From NCBI GenBank assembly GCA_015075075.1, contig JABTVA010000002.1:1-64000 (forward strand): 64,000 bases of DNA. The letters are read 5' to 3'. The notes below the pieces were generated by a model. The model did no database searches. It was not told the origin of the DNA and saw only the letters and a program-made list of their open reading frames with translations. Every line of letters starts with the position of its first letter. The stretch's first letter is position 1. The position numbers and the translations under genes were made by a program. Origin of the DNA: Deltaproteobacteria bacterium (GTDB lineage: Bacteria; Desulfobacterota; GWC2-55-46). Shown here in pieces: positions 27,518 through 39,360 of this stretch.

Positions 27518-28390
27518 CTATCCGGCCGCTTCTTCCATTACGACCCTGTACCTTTCAAGCTTCCGGAGCGCCGCCGTCCTGTCCGCCGTTACGGGAAGGA
27601 GCATGCGGATGCTCAATATGCGCCAGAGCGCGCGAAGTCTCTGGGCGTTCCGTATCCGCCGAATGGACTCAGCCCTGTAATGTTTCCGGTAAAACAGGTA
27701 CTCCGCCCGCAGTTTTTTTCTGACCAGCTCCGCGGGTTGCGTATCGATCTCGCTCTGCCCGCCGTGGTGCATGATAACGGCGTCCCGGATAAAACCGATC
27801 TCAAAGCCGAGTTTGCGCACCCTGAGGCAGAGGTCCTGGTCCTCGCCGTATAGGAAAAAATCCTCGTCGAAGCCGCCGAGGTCCCGTAGAAGGCTTGCGC
27901 GGACTATCTGGCAGGCCCCCAGCACGCAGGCTATCTCCCCGGGGAGGCGGCCCAGGTCAGCGGCCCCGTGCCGGTGACCCGGGTATCGGAACGAGACAGT
28001 GTCCTGCCGCGTGCCGTCCGGATTGAGCACCATCGGCCCGGCCAGCCCGGTTTCCGGGTGCCCGTCCATGAACGCGGCCATTTTGCGGAACGAATCCGGC
28101 TCGACCGTGGTATCCGGGTTCAGGAGCACGATATATTTTCCGGCGCAGCCGGGGAGCGCCTGGTTATTAGCGGCCCCGAAGCCCCTGTTGATTTGGTTGA
28201 CTATGAGCCTGGCCCAAGGGAACCGCTTTCGGACCACCTCGGGGCTTCCGTCCTTTGAGGCATTGTCAACGACAGCGACCTCATACGAGACGCCCTCTGT
28301 AGCCTGGACAGATTCGAGGCAGGCCGCGAGCAGGCCAGCCGTATTGTACGAGACTACAACGACCGATATGTCAGGCGTTTCAGCCGCCAT
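27518..28390 (-). CDS. Glycosyltransferase family 2, rhamnosyltransferase-like
   Basis: About 290 residues starting at the ATG whose A is shared with the upstream TGA (28390). Motifs: VVVVSYNTAGLLAACLESV, EVAVVDNASKDGSPEVV, YIVLLNPDTTVEPDSF, GACQIVRASLLRDLGGFDED and FFLYGEDQDLCLRVRKLGFE, all of the WbbL-like group. The C-terminal 60 residues are basic and likely peripheral to the membrane. It is coupled to the GT4 gene upstream. Confidence 0.9.
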   Translation of the reverse strand: MAAETPDISVVVVSYNTAGLLAACLESVQATEGVSYEVAVVDNASKDGSPEVVRKRFPWARLIVNQINRGFGAANNQALPGCAGKYIVLLNPDTTVEPDSFRKMAAFMDGHPETGLAGPMVLNPDGTRQDTVSFRYPGHRHGAADLGRLPGEIACVLGACQIVRASLLRDLGGFDEDFFLYGEDQDLCLRVRKLGFEIGFIRDAVIMHHGGQSEIDTQPAELVRKKLRAEYLFYRKHYRAESIRRIRNAQRLRALWRILSIRMLLPVTADRTAALRKLERYRVVMEEAAG

Positions 28391-29583
28391 CACGCGCCTG
28401 CCCCGGCAAGGGCGCATCCTTTAAGGAGGACTTCCTGGTAAACGGTTCTCATCTTTTCGGTCAGTCTGTCCCAGTCGTGCAAAGACGCGGTACTCGAAGC
28501 CGCCTTTCCCATTGCCTCGCGCCGGGGCGCATCCATGAGCTGCAAAAACCTTTCAGCCGCCGTCTCGCCGTCTTTTCCGTCCGGCAGGACAAAGCCGTTT
28601 ACGCCGTCCTCGACCAGGTCCTTTGCGCCGACATTCGGGCTCAGGATAACAGGGAGCCCTGCTGCCATCGCTTCCAATACCACCATGCCGAAGGTATCGA
28701 AGGCCGAGAGCATGACAAAGAGGTCGGCGGCCCTGTAATACCTCTCCAGCCCTTCCGCCTGCTTGCCCGCGAATATCACCGCGTCTCCGACGCCAAGCGA
28801 GCGGGCAAGCTCGCCGTATTTTTTTTCATCGCCGCGCCCCACGACCAGAAGCCTTACTCCCGCATCCGGCCTTTTGGAGCGCGCCAGCGCGAGGGCCCTT
28901 ATTATTGTGTCCAGCCCCTTGACCTCGAAGTTCATGCCCACGAAAAGGAGGAGGAGGTCGGTATTTTTTATGCCGTAGCGCTCCCGTATCACGGCCCGGC
29001 AGGCGGCGCGGTCCGGCGTGGAGAACCTTTCAAAGTCCACCCCGGGGTGCATGGTCTGCCAGCGTCCGGCGAGGGAGGGGTATTCGCGGCGGAAAGCCTC
29101 CAAAGCGATGGACGATACCGGAAGGAAGACCGAGGCGCTCCCGGACGAGAGCATCCGCCTCTCAAGGCCCGTTATCGCGCGGTCAAAGAGGCTCGGGCGT
29201 TTCCTCCTTACCTCCTGCGCCCAGGGCGCGTGTGGAACGCAGTGCATGGTAAAGACATCGGCGCGGAATATCCAGTCGTGCGAGTGGACAATGTCGAAGC
29301 CGCCTCTGTCTATCATCCTCTGCGCGAAAAACGCGAACGACAGCGGGCGGAGGAACCTGGGGAAGCGGACCATCGGGACCTTGTGGAACGTTATCCGGCC
29401 CGAGCGCGCCACCCATTTGTTCGCGAAGACGTGTATCTCGTAATCTTCGGAGAGCGCAAGGCGCTCCGTAAGCTCGCTCGCGAAGCGCTCGCCGCCGCCT
29501 ACAAGCCCGAACTTGGGGATGGCTACCGCGACCCTTGTCCTTCCGTTTTTATATTTGCCGCCCTGGGGCATCCCCTGCCCCAT
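28390..29583 (-). CDS. Glycosyltransferase family 4, WaaG-like
   Basis: 397 residues. N-terminal AIPKFGLVGGGERFASELTE, central RADVFTMHCVPHAPWAQEVR (the WaaG-like Y/F-R-A-D segment), and C-terminal LFVGMNFEVKGLDTIIRALA plus LFVMLSAFDTFGMVVLEAMA with the glutamate pair. It resembles the gene at 16078-17298 and may act at an equivalent inner-core step. Its ATG shares a base with the stop of the small Trm112-like gene upstream, so initiation is coupled. Confidence 0.9.
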   Translation of the reverse strand: MGQGMPQGGKYKNGRTRVAVAIPKFGLVGGGERFASELTERLALSEDYEIHVFANKWVARSGRITFHKVPMVRFPRFLRPLSFAFFAQRMIDRGGFDIVHSHDWIFRADVFTMHCVPHAPWAQEVRRKRPSLFDRAITGLERRMLSSGSASVFLPVSSIALEAFRREYPSLAGRWQTMHPGVDFERFSTPDRAACRAVIRERYGIKNTDLLLLFVGMNFEVKGLDTIIRALALARSKRPDAGVRLLVVGRGDEKKYGELARSLGVGDAVIFAGKQAEGLERYYRAADLFVMLSAFDTFGMVVLEAMAAGLPVILSPNVGAKDLVEDGVNGFVLPDGKDGETAAERFLQLMDAPRREAMGKAASSTASLHDWDRLTEKMRTVYQEVLLKGCALAGAGA

Positions 29584-29753
29584 TACCTGAGCGGCGAAGC
29601 CTCTTCAACGAGCATCACCGGGATATCGTCCTTTATCGGGTAGACGAGTTTGCACCTTTCGCAGACAAGCCCGTCCTTCTTGTCGTTGAGCCTTATGCCG
29701 CCCTTGCACTTCGGGCACGCGAGGATATCGAGAAGCTCCCTGTCTATCGCCAT
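29583..29753 (-). CDS. Trm112-family small zinc-ribbon protein
   Basis: A 56-residue protein, MAIDRELLDILACPKCKGGI, then DGLVCERCKLVYPIKDDIPV. Two CxxC pairs form the zinc ribbon. Trm112 proteins activate methyltransferases in eukaryotes and archaea; bacterial copies often sit beside lpxK or LPS genes with unknown partner. An excellent ribosome-binding site (GGAGGTGATTG) precedes the ATG at 29753. It heads the leftward glycosyltransferase run and is translationally coupled to it. Confidence 0.9.
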   Translation of the reverse strand: MAIDRELLDILACPKCKGGIRLNDKKDGLVCERCKLVYPIKDDIPVMLVEEASPLR

Positions 29754-29860
29754 CAATCACCTCCGTTAATTTACGAAGCCCCTGAAAGCTTTTTAGGTCA
29801 AGCCATTTGATTCTCTTTTAGGGCCACATACCCCGCAGCTTGCTGCGCCAGTATTTGACT

Positions 29861-29956
29861 CCTCCCCCTCGATGGGGGAGGCCGGGAGGGGTGTAGAAAA
29901 TCACCCTCCCCTCAGTCCCCTCCCGCCTGATTAAACATGGGGAGGGGAGGTTTTTG
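29861..29956. repeat. GGGAGGGG-rich intergenic repeat
   Basis: Contains the hairpin CCTCCCCCTCGATGGGGGAGG and the stretch ATCACCCTCCCC...CCCCTCCC...GGGGAGGGGAGG. A related copy lies at 31262-31322, and degenerate forms near 54690 and 54890. It occupies most of the 230-base gap between two operons. Confidence 0.6.
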
Positions 29957-29983
29957 TAGATACTTGCTGCGAGGAGGTCCATT

Positions 29984-30949
29984 TCACTTCCGGGCCATGC
30001 CTTCCTCTACCGCCTTCCTGCCGCCCATCCTGACGTACTCGACCCCCCCTATGATGCTTACGAATACGCCGGTCGCGAACCAGAGGAGCGATAAAGCGAT
30101 TGCCTGCTCCTTCGAGGCGCCTATCATCGTGAAGAGGAATATGAACGCGCCCTCCCTTATGCCGAGACCGGATAGCGAAATAGGGAGCATTGAGATGGCG
30201 GTCGTAAGCGGGATGAATAGGAAATAATAGCCCACGGGCACGTCCATCCCGAGCCCGGAGCCCAGGACATAATAGCCGATTATGACCCCTCCCTGTATGA
30301 CGACCGAGCAGGCGAATATCCTGTAGAGTATGCCGTGATGCCTTTTATAGCTCATTAGCACCTTGTAGAAGGTGTCTATCTTTTTATTGATGCCGTAGAA
30401 GTGGATTCTGTCCAATATGCGCATGGCCCAGGAATGGAGCGGCCCTATCCAGATGACCAGGCTCATGAAGGTGAAGCCGCCTATGAGGAGCACGAAAAAG
30501 CCCGGGAGCCCAGTCCCGGCTATGAGCGGGTACCCGGGGATGAGGGCCAGCGCTGTTATGCACATGAGCGCGGAAAACCCCGCGTACCTGTCCATGAATA
30601 TGGAGGCGAGAGCGACGTCTCCCTTTTTCGAATGCTTGTAAAGGTAGTAGCCCTTGACGAGGTCCCCGCCGACCATGGTCGGGAGAAAGTTATTGAAAAA
30701 AAGGCCGATGAAATAGATGGAGAGGAGTCTTGAATAGGGGACGGTCATGTCCTTCCTGAGTATCACTGACCACCTGTAGGTGGCTATGGTCTGCACCGAA
30801 AGGAAGACAAAGGCCACGAAGGCGACGGAGAGCGGGTTTACCGAGGCGAAGGTCTTCCAGAGCGCGTCAAGGTCGATGTTCCGGAGGAGCACATACATGA
30901 TCGCCCCGCTTATGCAGACCTTGACCAGTGTGGAGATTATGCTTTTCAT
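29984..30949 (-). CDS. Flippase-like membrane protein (lysylphosphatidylglycerol synthase TM-region / UPF0104 family)
   Basis: 321 residues with about eight hydrophobic segments. The start MKSIISTLVKVCISGAIMYV and the conserved motif FFNNFLPTMVGGDLVKGYYL (about residues 84-103) define the family. ALASIFMDRYAGFSALM and the C-terminal SLSGLGIREGAFI are further family motifs. Members are often found with polyprenyl-linked glycan genes and are suspected lipid or glycolipid transporters; no transport has been shown for this one. It sits between two repeat-bearing gaps in the LPS region. Confidence 0.85.
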   Translation of the reverse strand: MKSIISTLVKVCISGAIMYVLLRNIDLDALWKTFASVNPLSVAFVAFVFLSVQTIATYRWSVILRKDMTVPYSRLLSIYFIGLFFNNFLPTMVGGDLVKGYYLYKHSKKGDVALASIFMDRYAGFSALMCITALALIPGYPLIAGTGLPGFFVLLIGGFTFMSLVIWIGPLHSWAMRILDRIHFYGINKKIDTFYKVLMSYKRHHGILYRIFACSVVIQGGVIIGYYVLGSGLGMDVPVGYYFLFIPLTTAISMLPISLSGLGIREGAFIFLFTMIGASKEQAIALSLLWFATGVFVSIIGGVEYVRMGGRKAVEEGMARK

Positions 30950-30969
30950 CCGCCTGTGCCGCCTTTTCT

Positions 30970-31110
30970 AAGGGATGATGAAAAAGTCCAGCTTTGTCAT
31001 TGCTTAGGAGCGCTTTGCGACGAAGCAATCCCTTTGATTTTCCTGAAGACGAGATTGCTTCCCGCCGCGCTTCGCTCGCGGCTTCGGCTCACACGCTCGC
31101 AATGACTAAA
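30970..31110. repeat. Diverged CATTGCGAG-type repeat copy
   Basis: Contains TTGTCATTGCTTAGGAGCG ... GACGAAGCAATCC, then GAGATTGCTTCCCG and CTCGCAATGAC, the core of the type B repeat, but lacks the TCTGATTAATT ends. It lies in the 413-base gap 30950-31362, which otherwise holds only the GGGAGGGG repeat at 31262-31322 (hairpin CCCCTCCC/GGGAGGGG at 31295-31315). No gene was seen there. Confidence 0.7.
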
Positions 31111-31362
31111 ATTTAGTTTTTTCGCAACCTGCAAAAAACCTTCAGATTGTAACCTTTCCGGAGCGATTATTCCAGAGGATTGCCGTGCTTACGGCCCTTA
31201 ATATGTTCAGGCCAACTTACCGGAATTCCTGTGCTGTCTTTAACTCCTCTTCCTGACTGCGTAAGGGGGTGAATATAAATCACCCTCCCCTAATCCCCTC
31301 CCATCAAGGGAGGGGATATTTTAAGATACTATAGCCTCCTGCGGAGAGGTTCATTGTCCCTA

Positions 31363-31947
31363 TCAGGGCACCTTCTCTTCTTCCCCTTTTTTGTCCCTGC
31401 CACTGCCGGGGGCCGCTCTCCCGAAAAACCTCTCTTCCGCCTTGATTGCGGCGAGCGCCATGAAAGTCCCGAGGAGCGCGCCAGCGGCTATATCGGCCGG
31501 GTAATGCACTCCCGCATAGGGGCGCGTATACGCGACAAAGACGGCAAAAATAATAAAAAGCGGCCAGAACCTCCTGTGCCTTGCCGAAAGGAAGACCATC
31601 GCCGCAAAGGCGGCGGTAGCGTGCCCGGAAGGAAGCGAATAAGAAGAGGGGCATTCGACAAGCAGCCTCACTCCTTCGAGCGCGTGGCAGGGCCTGGGCC
31701 TCGTGAAGGCGGACTTCAAAAGGGTCGTCGTGGCCTGGCCGGCGAGCACGGCCGCCGGAAGGATAAATAGCCCGCGAAAGTCGCGCCTCCTCCCCAGTAT
31801 CCAGACGAGCGCCGCGCCCACTATCATCATGCCGATGAAGTCCAGCTTCACGGTCGCGTATGCCATGACCGGGTCGATGGCCGGGGAGGTCCAGGCGGTG
31901 TTTATGAGCCGGAAAAGGCGGACGTCGAGTCCCGCGATAAGATCCAT
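31363..31947 (-). CDS. PAP2-family membrane phosphatase
   Basis: 194 residues, six hydrophobic segments. The three phosphatase motifs are present: KSAFTRPRP (K-x6-R-P, about residues 88-96), PSGH in YSLPSGHATAAF, and R-x5-H-x3-D in YTRPYAGVHYPADI. In this setting it may recycle undecaprenyl pyrophosphate or remove a lipid A phosphate. It overlaps the heptosyltransferase gene upstream by one base. Confidence 0.9.
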   Translation of the reverse strand: MDLIAGLDVRLFRLINTAWTSPAIDPVMAYATVKLDFIGMMIVGAALVWILGRRRDFRGLFILPAAVLAGQATTTLLKSAFTRPRPCHALEGVRLLVECPSSYSLPSGHATAAFAAMVFLSARHRRFWPLFIIFAVFVAYTRPYAGVHYPADIAAGALLGTFMALAAIKAEERFFGRAAPGSGRDKKGEEEKVP

Positions 31948-32975
31948 CAGCCTTCACGCGAGGGGCACATTTTTTCCACCGCCTCCATTACGTCGTCAAC
32001 GGAGATGAGCGCCATGCACCTCGGGTCCCCGCACTCCCTTTTGAAACAGGGGCTGCAATCGATGCCTTTCCTTATCACTATGTGCCCGTCTCCGTACGGC
32101 CCGGTCCTCCAGGGCGCGGTCGGCCCGAAAAGGGCGATAACGCGCGCGCCCGCGGCTGCGGCTATGTGCATGGGGCCGGAATCAACGGTCACGACGAACC
32201 TGGATAGCCTCATGAGGGCCGTAAGCTCCTTCAGGTCCGTCTCGCCCGCAAGGCTTACGGCGCCCCTTCCTATGGCCCGGGCCATTGACGAAAGGCCGGC
32301 CGCGTCAGAAGGCCCGCCTATGAGCACGGGGCGGATCCCCTTCTCCTCCGCTATCCTCCGGGCAAGCCCGACGAATTTATCGTCGTCCCAGAGCTTTGTA
32401 GCCCACCTCGCCCTGGCCGCCATAACGAAAAAAGGGCCTTCCGCCCCTTTTCCGGCAAGCTTTTCCTTTATGGACCTTTCAGACCGTCCGAGGCCGAGGG
32501 CAAAGGCCGGCGCGTCCACCGGGCCCCCCGCCCCAACGACATGCATTGCGAGGTCGAGGTACCTGTCTACCGCGTGTCTTTCAGGGTCGTAGGCCGGGAG
32601 CTTCTCATTTAAAAAGACATGGCTCAACTCCCGTGCATTGGAAAAGCCTACCCTCCTTTTCGCGGCCGTAAGCCAGACCCAGGCGCCGCTTTTAAGGAGC
32701 CCCTGGAAATCGAGCGCCAGGTCATAGCGCCGAACTCTCAAACGCTTCGCGGTCCTGAGGTTCTCCTTCAGGTTCCGCGCCCAGCCGCGCCTTACTGTTA
32801 TAACCTCGTCGATGGAGGGGTGCCCCTTCAGGATGCCGCTTGCGGCCTCCTCGACGAGCCAGTCTATCCTGGCCTTCACGCCCTTTGCCCTGAAGCCCTT
32901 CCTGAGGGCGTCAAGGGCCGGGAGCGTGTGCACGACGTCCCCGATGGACGACAATTTTATTATGAGGACCTTCAT
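31947..32975 (-). CDS. waaC: LPS heptosyltransferase I (GT9, WaaC-like)
   Basis: 342 residues. N-terminus MKVLIIKLSSIGDVVHTLPA is the WaaC signature, followed by WLVEEAASGILKGHPSIDEV and YDLALDFQGLLKSGAWVWLT. Motif FVVTVDSGPMHIAAAAGARV binds ADP-heptose. A cysteine tail CSPCFKREC precedes the C-terminus. It adds the first heptose to Kdo of lipid A on the inner leaflet. It overlaps gmhB by 4 bases, together forming waaF-gmhB-waaC-PAP2. Confidence 0.9.
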   Translation of the reverse strand: MKVLIIKLSSIGDVVHTLPALDALRKGFRAKGVKARIDWLVEEAASGILKGHPSIDEVITVRRGWARNLKENLRTAKRLRVRRYDLALDFQGLLKSGAWVWLTAAKRRVGFSNARELSHVFLNEKLPAYDPERHAVDRYLDLAMHVVGAGGPVDAPAFALGLGRSERSIKEKLAGKGAEGPFFVMAARARWATKLWDDDKFVGLARRIAEEKGIRPVLIGGPSDAAGLSSMARAIGRGAVSLAGETDLKELTALMRLSRFVVTVDSGPMHIAAAAGARVIALFGPTAPWRTGPYGDGHIVIRKGIDCSPCFKRECGDPRCMALISVDDVMEAVEKMCPSREG

Positions 32976-33532
32976 AAGAGAGGACGTTCAATGTCCGCGA
33001 GTATCCAGGCCGCGGCTTCGAGAATGTCCCGGGCTATGAAGTCCGGGGCCTCTTCCATGCCCTCGAGCTCGCCCGCGCCCTTGCCCGTAAGGACGAGTAT
33101 GCCTTTAGCGCCTATGTTCCGGGCAAGCCCGACATCCGAGGCCTTGTCCCCGACCATGTAGGACCTTTTCGAATCAAACTCGTGCTCAAGCGCCGCGAGC
33201 TCCACAAGCCCGGGCAAAGGCTTCCTGCACTGGCAGTCTACATCGGGGTGGTGGTTGCAGTAGTATACCCCGTCGATCCTCGCGCCTTCCCTGCCGAGGA
33301 GGTCCTTGAGCCTCAGGTTCACGGCGTGCACCTGGGCATCGGTATAATAGCCCCGTCCCACGCCGGACTGGTTGCTCAAGACTATCACTTTAAGGTCGCG
33401 CTCGTTAAAGAGCCTTATGGCCTTTGTCGCGCCCTCGATGAGGATGAGGCCGTCCGGGTCCGAAAGATAGCCCACGTCCTCATTTATTGTGCCGTCCCTG
33501 TCGAGAAAGACTGTCCCCGCCTGTGTTTTCAT
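32972..33532 (-). CDS. gmhB: D-glycero-D-manno-heptose 1,7-bisphosphate 7-phosphatase
   Basis: 186 residues, HAD superfamily. It has the nucleophile motif FLDRDGTINEDVGYL, VIVLSNQSGVGRGYYT as motif II, and the zinc-binding loop CNHHPDVDCQCRKP, which is specific to GmhB. SYMVGDKASDVGLARNIG is motif IV. It removes the C7 phosphate before RfaE domain II activates the sugar; the kinase partner rfaE1 is 22 kb away. The ATG at 33532 overlaps the waaF stop (ATGA). Confidence 0.95.
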   Translation of the reverse strand: MKTQAGTVFLDRDGTINEDVGYLSDPDGLILIEGATKAIRLFNERDLKVIVLSNQSGVGRGYYTDAQVHAVNLRLKDLLGREGARIDGVYYCNHHPDVDCQCRKPLPGLVELAALEHEFDSKRSYMVGDKASDVGLARNIGAKGILVLTGKGAGELEGMEEAPDFIARDILEAAAWILADIERPLL

Positions 33533-34560
33533 GCGACCAAGCCTTTGGCTGCCTTCAGGACCTCGTCCGCCTTTATGGCCCTCAGGCACTCGTAGTGTCC
33601 GAATTTGCATTCCCTTTTGAAGCATGGGCTGCATTCCATCTTCCTGCCGACGACCGCCGTCTTTTTCCCTACAGGCCCGGTGAGGACCGAATCGGTCGAG
33701 CCGAATATGGCGATTGTCGGGACGCCCAACGCGGCGGATATGTGCATGGGCCCCGAATCGTTCGTTATAAAGGCGTCGAGAAGCGACATGAGCGACATGG
33801 ATTGTCTGAGGCTTAGCGCTCCCGACAAATCCAATGCCCGGGGATACGCCCGCTTGAGAGCGCCGCACGCCTCCCTGTCGTCCGGGCCGCCGAAGACAAG
33901 GGCAGCGCCTTTCCGGGCCTCCGCAAGCTCATTAAGGACAGAGGCGAACCTTTCCGGGGGCCACATCTTTGCCGGGCCATAGCTCGCGCCAGGTGCGGCC
34001 CCGAAAAGAGGGCGGCCTGAAATCCCGTTTTCCTTAAGGAACCCCCTTGCCCAGCCTGCCTCCTCCTTGCTTATATAGAGCTTCGGTACCGGCGCTATAT
34101 CTTTATCTACGGAGCGCCCGAGCGCCTCGACCAGGCTGAGATAATAAAAGACCTGGTGCTTCCTCTTTACCTCCGGGATCACCGGGACCGCCTTCGTGAG
34201 GAAGGCTGACCTCAAGTCCCTTGCGTAGCCGACCCGCTCGGGTATCCTTGAGAGAAAGGAGAGGAAGGCGGCCTCAAAGGCGTTCTGAAAAAGAAGGGCC
34301 GTATCAAACCCCCTGCCCTTAAGCTCCGAGGAGACGCTCAGGTTTCCAAGTATGCCGCCTTTTTTCGAGCCGAACTCTAATATTTCCGAAATAGCCGGGT
34401 TATTCGCGAATATCGGGATGACCTTGGATTTTGCGAGTACGGTTATATTCGAAGAAGGGTACAGGCCCTTCAACGCCTCCAGGGCCGGAAGGCACATGAC
34501 CGCGTCGCCTATCCAGTTCGGCACCCTTACGAGGACTTTTTTTCCGCCTTCCTTGCGCAT
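33529..34560 (-). CDS. waaF: LPS heptosyltransferase II (GT9, WaaF)
   Basis: 343 residues from the ATG at 34560. VLVRVPNWIGDAVMCLPALE is the diagnostic WaaF N-terminus. FDTALLFQNAFEAAFLSFLS, the FITNDSGPMHISAALGVPTI donor-binding motif and the cysteine tail CSPCFKRECKFGHYECL follow. It adds the second core heptose. An ATG at 34665 is in frame, but the extra 35 codons use AAT and CAA unlike the rest, so I prefer the inner start. It is the first gene of the leftward LPS operon. Confidence 0.92.
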   Translation of the reverse strand: MRKEGGKKVLVRVPNWIGDAVMCLPALEALKGLYPSSNITVLAKSKVIPIFANNPAISEILEFGSKKGGILGNLSVSSELKGRGFDTALLFQNAFEAAFLSFLSRIPERVGYARDLRSAFLTKAVPVIPEVKRKHQVFYYLSLVEALGRSVDKDIAPVPKLYISKEEAGWARGFLKENGISGRPLFGAAPGASYGPAKMWPPERFASVLNELAEARKGAALVFGGPDDREACGALKRAYPRALDLSGALSLRQSMSLMSLLDAFITNDSGPMHISAALGVPTIAIFGSTDSVLTGPVGKKTAVVGRKMECSPCFKRECKFGHYECLRAIKADEVLKAAKGLVA

Positions 34561-34685
34561 ACGCCTGCCGATTGCATTGAATTCGGGAAAAACCCAGGCG
34601 CCTGACCGTGCAAGGGCCATCCCTGGATTCCATTGATTATAGTACGAAAAAGGGCGGGGTTTCAATCTGCAAAACCCGGGGCGCC

Positions 34686-34714
34686 TTGACTTGACAGCAG
34701 GTTTTTGCTATTTT
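34686..34714 (+). promoter_or_regulatory. Possible sigma-70 promoter of the P-type ATPase gene
   Basis: TTGACT (34686-34691), a 17-base spacer and TATTTT (34709-34714) read toward the ATPase start at 34883, implying a leader of about 160 bases. Confidence 0.35.
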
Positions 34715-34882
34715 TTTCAGATACATCCGTGCCCAAACCGCCCGAAATCCACCCGGCGCTTTTTCCATCGGAGGGATACCTGCAAGGCCTGTTCATGCCC
34801 TTCCGTTTACCTGTGAAAACAAGAGAAATTGTTGATTTTTCCTGATTACAACGATAGGGGCTTTAAAGCCCCTGGAGGACCG

Positions 34883-37474
<2,592 letters not shown>

Positions 37475-37485
37475 ATGAAAAATAA

Positions 37486-37508
37486 AAGCCCCGCCGAATG
37501 CGGCGGGG
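37486..37508 (-). terminator. Hairpin after the ATPase gene, likely bidirectional terminator
   Basis: CCCCGCCG (37489-37496), loop AATG and CGGCGGGG (37501-37508). On the minus strand it is followed by a T-rich run (CTTTTATTTTT), so it best fits the convergent nadA transcript. Confidence 0.6.
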
Positions 37509-37634
37509 TAACAGGGCCTTAACCAGATCAGACCCTGTCTGATGGGGTATCAATCAACTCTTATACAACAATCTTTTCCGCACTGCCGTGCGGTTTTCGG
37601 GTAAGACTCGCTTGCTAACCCCCTCCCCCACCCC

Positions 37635-37682
37635 GTGAACGGGCCCCTTAAGTCGCTTCTCCTGCTGCCCCGGCCCGTTCAC
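37635..37682. repeat. Inverted repeat in the ATPase-nadA gap
   Basis: GTGAACGGGCC (37635-37645) and GGCCCGTTCAC (37672-37682) are perfect 11-base arms around a 26-base loop. The rest of 37509-37757 shows no gene. Confidence 0.5.
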
Positions 37683-37757
37683 GCCAGCCCCCCTTATGCT
37701 TGCTCGCCTTACCCTCACGGTTTTTTTAGAAATAAAAAAACTGTTGCTTATGCAAAC

Positions 37758-38678
37758 TCAAAAATCCCTCGGCACCGCCAGCATCCTGTCGAGCGCGGCT
37801 TTGGCCCTGGCCCTGATCTCCTCCGGTACCGTTACCACGTTCTTCATCTCCAGAAGGCTCGTCCTTACGTCCTCAAGGGTTATGAGCTTCATGTTAGGGC
37901 AGATGAGGGACCTTGACGGCAGCACGAACTTTTTATCCGGGTTATCCTTCCTGAGCCTGTAGAGTATGCCCATCTCGGTCCCTATTATGAGGGTCTTTGC
38001 GCCCGTAGAGGCCGCGAACTTGTACATGCCGGATGTAGAGCAGACGTGGTCCGCGAGCCTCACGACCTCGGGCCTGCACTCCGGGTGGCAGACGAAGAGG
38101 GCGCCGGGGTTCTCCTCTTTGGCCTTGATTACGTCCTCGACCGTAAGCCTCTCATGGGTCGGGCAGTAGCCGTCCCACCACTCCATCCGCTTTTTAGTCC
38201 TCTCCGAGACGTAATGCGAGAGGTTCCTGTCGGGTATCATGTAGGCCCGGTCCTCGGCAAGGGAATCGACCACCCTCACGGCATTTGCCGAGGTGCAGCA
38301 GATGTCGCTCAAGGCCTTGACCGCGGCGCTCGTGTTTACATAGGCGACCACAGGCACACCGGGCCTCTTCTCCTTCTCCTTGGCCAGGTCTTCGGGCGTT
38401 ATCATGTCGGCCATCGGGCAGCCCGCGTCCATCCTCGGCAGTATCACCGTCTTTTGCGGGGAGAGTATTGCAGCGCTCTCTGCCATGAAGTGCACACCGC
38501 AGAAGACTATCACCTCCGCGCCGCTTTCCGCCGCCGCCTGGCTCAATGCAAGAGAATCGCCGGTTATGTCGGCTATCTCCTGCACCTCGTCTCTCTGGTA
38601 ATTGTGGGCGAGCATTATGGCGTTCCTCTCCTCAAGGAGCGCCCTCACCTCTTTTTTAAGTCTTTCCCTGCCGTCCAT
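37758..38678 (-). CDS. nadA: Quinolinate synthase A
   Basis: Condenses iminoaspartate with dihydroxyacetone phosphate to quinolinate in NAD synthesis; oxygen-sensitive 4Fe-4S enzyme. The start at 38678 has GGGGAAGAG in front and gives 306 residues. [35 protein letters not shown] (first cluster Cys), ICCTSANAV (second) and [14 protein letters not shown] (third) are all present. [12 protein letters not shown] is the substrate-binding region. No nadB or nadC lies in the window. It diverges from the AMMECR1 gene. Confidence 0.95.
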   Translation of the reverse strand: MDGRERLKKEVRALLEERNAIMLAHNYQRDEVQEIADITGDSLALSQAAAESGAEVIVFCGVHFMAESAAILSPQKTVILPRMDAGCPMADMITPEDLAKEKEKRPGVPVVAYVNTSAAVKALSDICCTSANAVRVVDSLAEDRAYMIPDRNLSHYVSERTKKRMEWWDGYCPTHERLTVEDVIKAKEENPGALFVCHPECRPEVVRLADHVCSTSGMYKFAASTGAKTLIIGTEMGILYRLRKDNPDKKFVLPSRSLICPNMKLITLEDVRTSLLEMKNVVTVPEEIRARAKAALDRMLAVPRDF

Positions 38679-38783
38679 CTCTTCCCCATGCGTAATATAT
38701 TCCCCGCGGACCAACACCCTTTATCCCGCGCGTCGACTTATGATATTATTCCAAAAAAACAGGCCGGTAAAGGATTTAATGAG

Positions 38784-39356
38784 ATGCCGCTCAATGACGC
38801 GGAAAAAAAAGAGCTCCTCCTGATAGCGCGCGTGGCCATAGAAGCCAGGGCCCGAAGGAACGCCGCAGTCCCCAGGACGGCCAACGCCTCAGGGGCCTTG
38901 AACGAGGACTCAGGCGCGTTCGTCACGATAAACAGAAAAGGGCGGCTCCGGGGGTGCATAGGAGTTTTCGCCTCAAAAGACCCGCTCTGGAAGACGGTTG
39001 AGAGGATGGCCGGGGCTGCGGCAGCCGAGGACCCGCGGTTCGTGCCAATCGGGGAGGACGAGCTTCCTGATATCGAAGTTGAGATATCGGTCCTTACGCC
39101 TTTGAGGAAGATAGACGACCCGGAGGAGGTGGAGGTGGGCCGCCACGGACTTGTCATCGCGCTCGGGAATAAAAGGGGCGCGCTCCTTCCGCAGGTGGCT
39201 ATTGAGCACGGCTTCGACAGGGAGACCTTCCTTTCCGAGACCTGCGTGAAGGCGGGCCTCAAGCCCGAGGCATGGAAAGAAGGCGCGTCGATATACGTAT
39301 TCGAGGCGGAGGTGTTCGGGGAAAAGGTGCCGGAGAAAATCCGTACTGTGAAATAA
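38784..39356 (+). CDS. AMMECR1-domain protein (AmmeMemoRadiSam system protein A)
   Basis: 190 residues from the ATG at 38784. The family motif LRGCIGVFASKDPLWKTVER (about residues 55-74) is complete; in this family LRGCIG is the invariant signature. EVEISVLTPLRKI and RGALLPQVAIEHGFDRETFL are further conserved segments. The partners that give the system its name (Memo-like and radical SAM proteins) are not in this window, so its role here is unknown. Confidence 0.9.
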   Translation: MPLNDAEKKELLLIARVAIEARARRNAAVPRTANASGALNEDSGAFVTINRKGRLRGCIGVFASKDPLWKTVERMAGAAAAEDPRFVPIGEDELPDIEVEISVLTPLRKIDDPEEVEVGRHGLVIALGNKRGALLPQVAIEHGFDRETFLSETCVKAGLKPEAWKEGASIYVFEAEVFGEKVPEKIRTVK

Positions 39357-39360
39357 AAAA

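Noticed and set aside
29861-29956. G-rich repeats as a CRISPR array
   Set aside because: No regular spacing of identical repeats and no cas genes; copies are single and dispersed.
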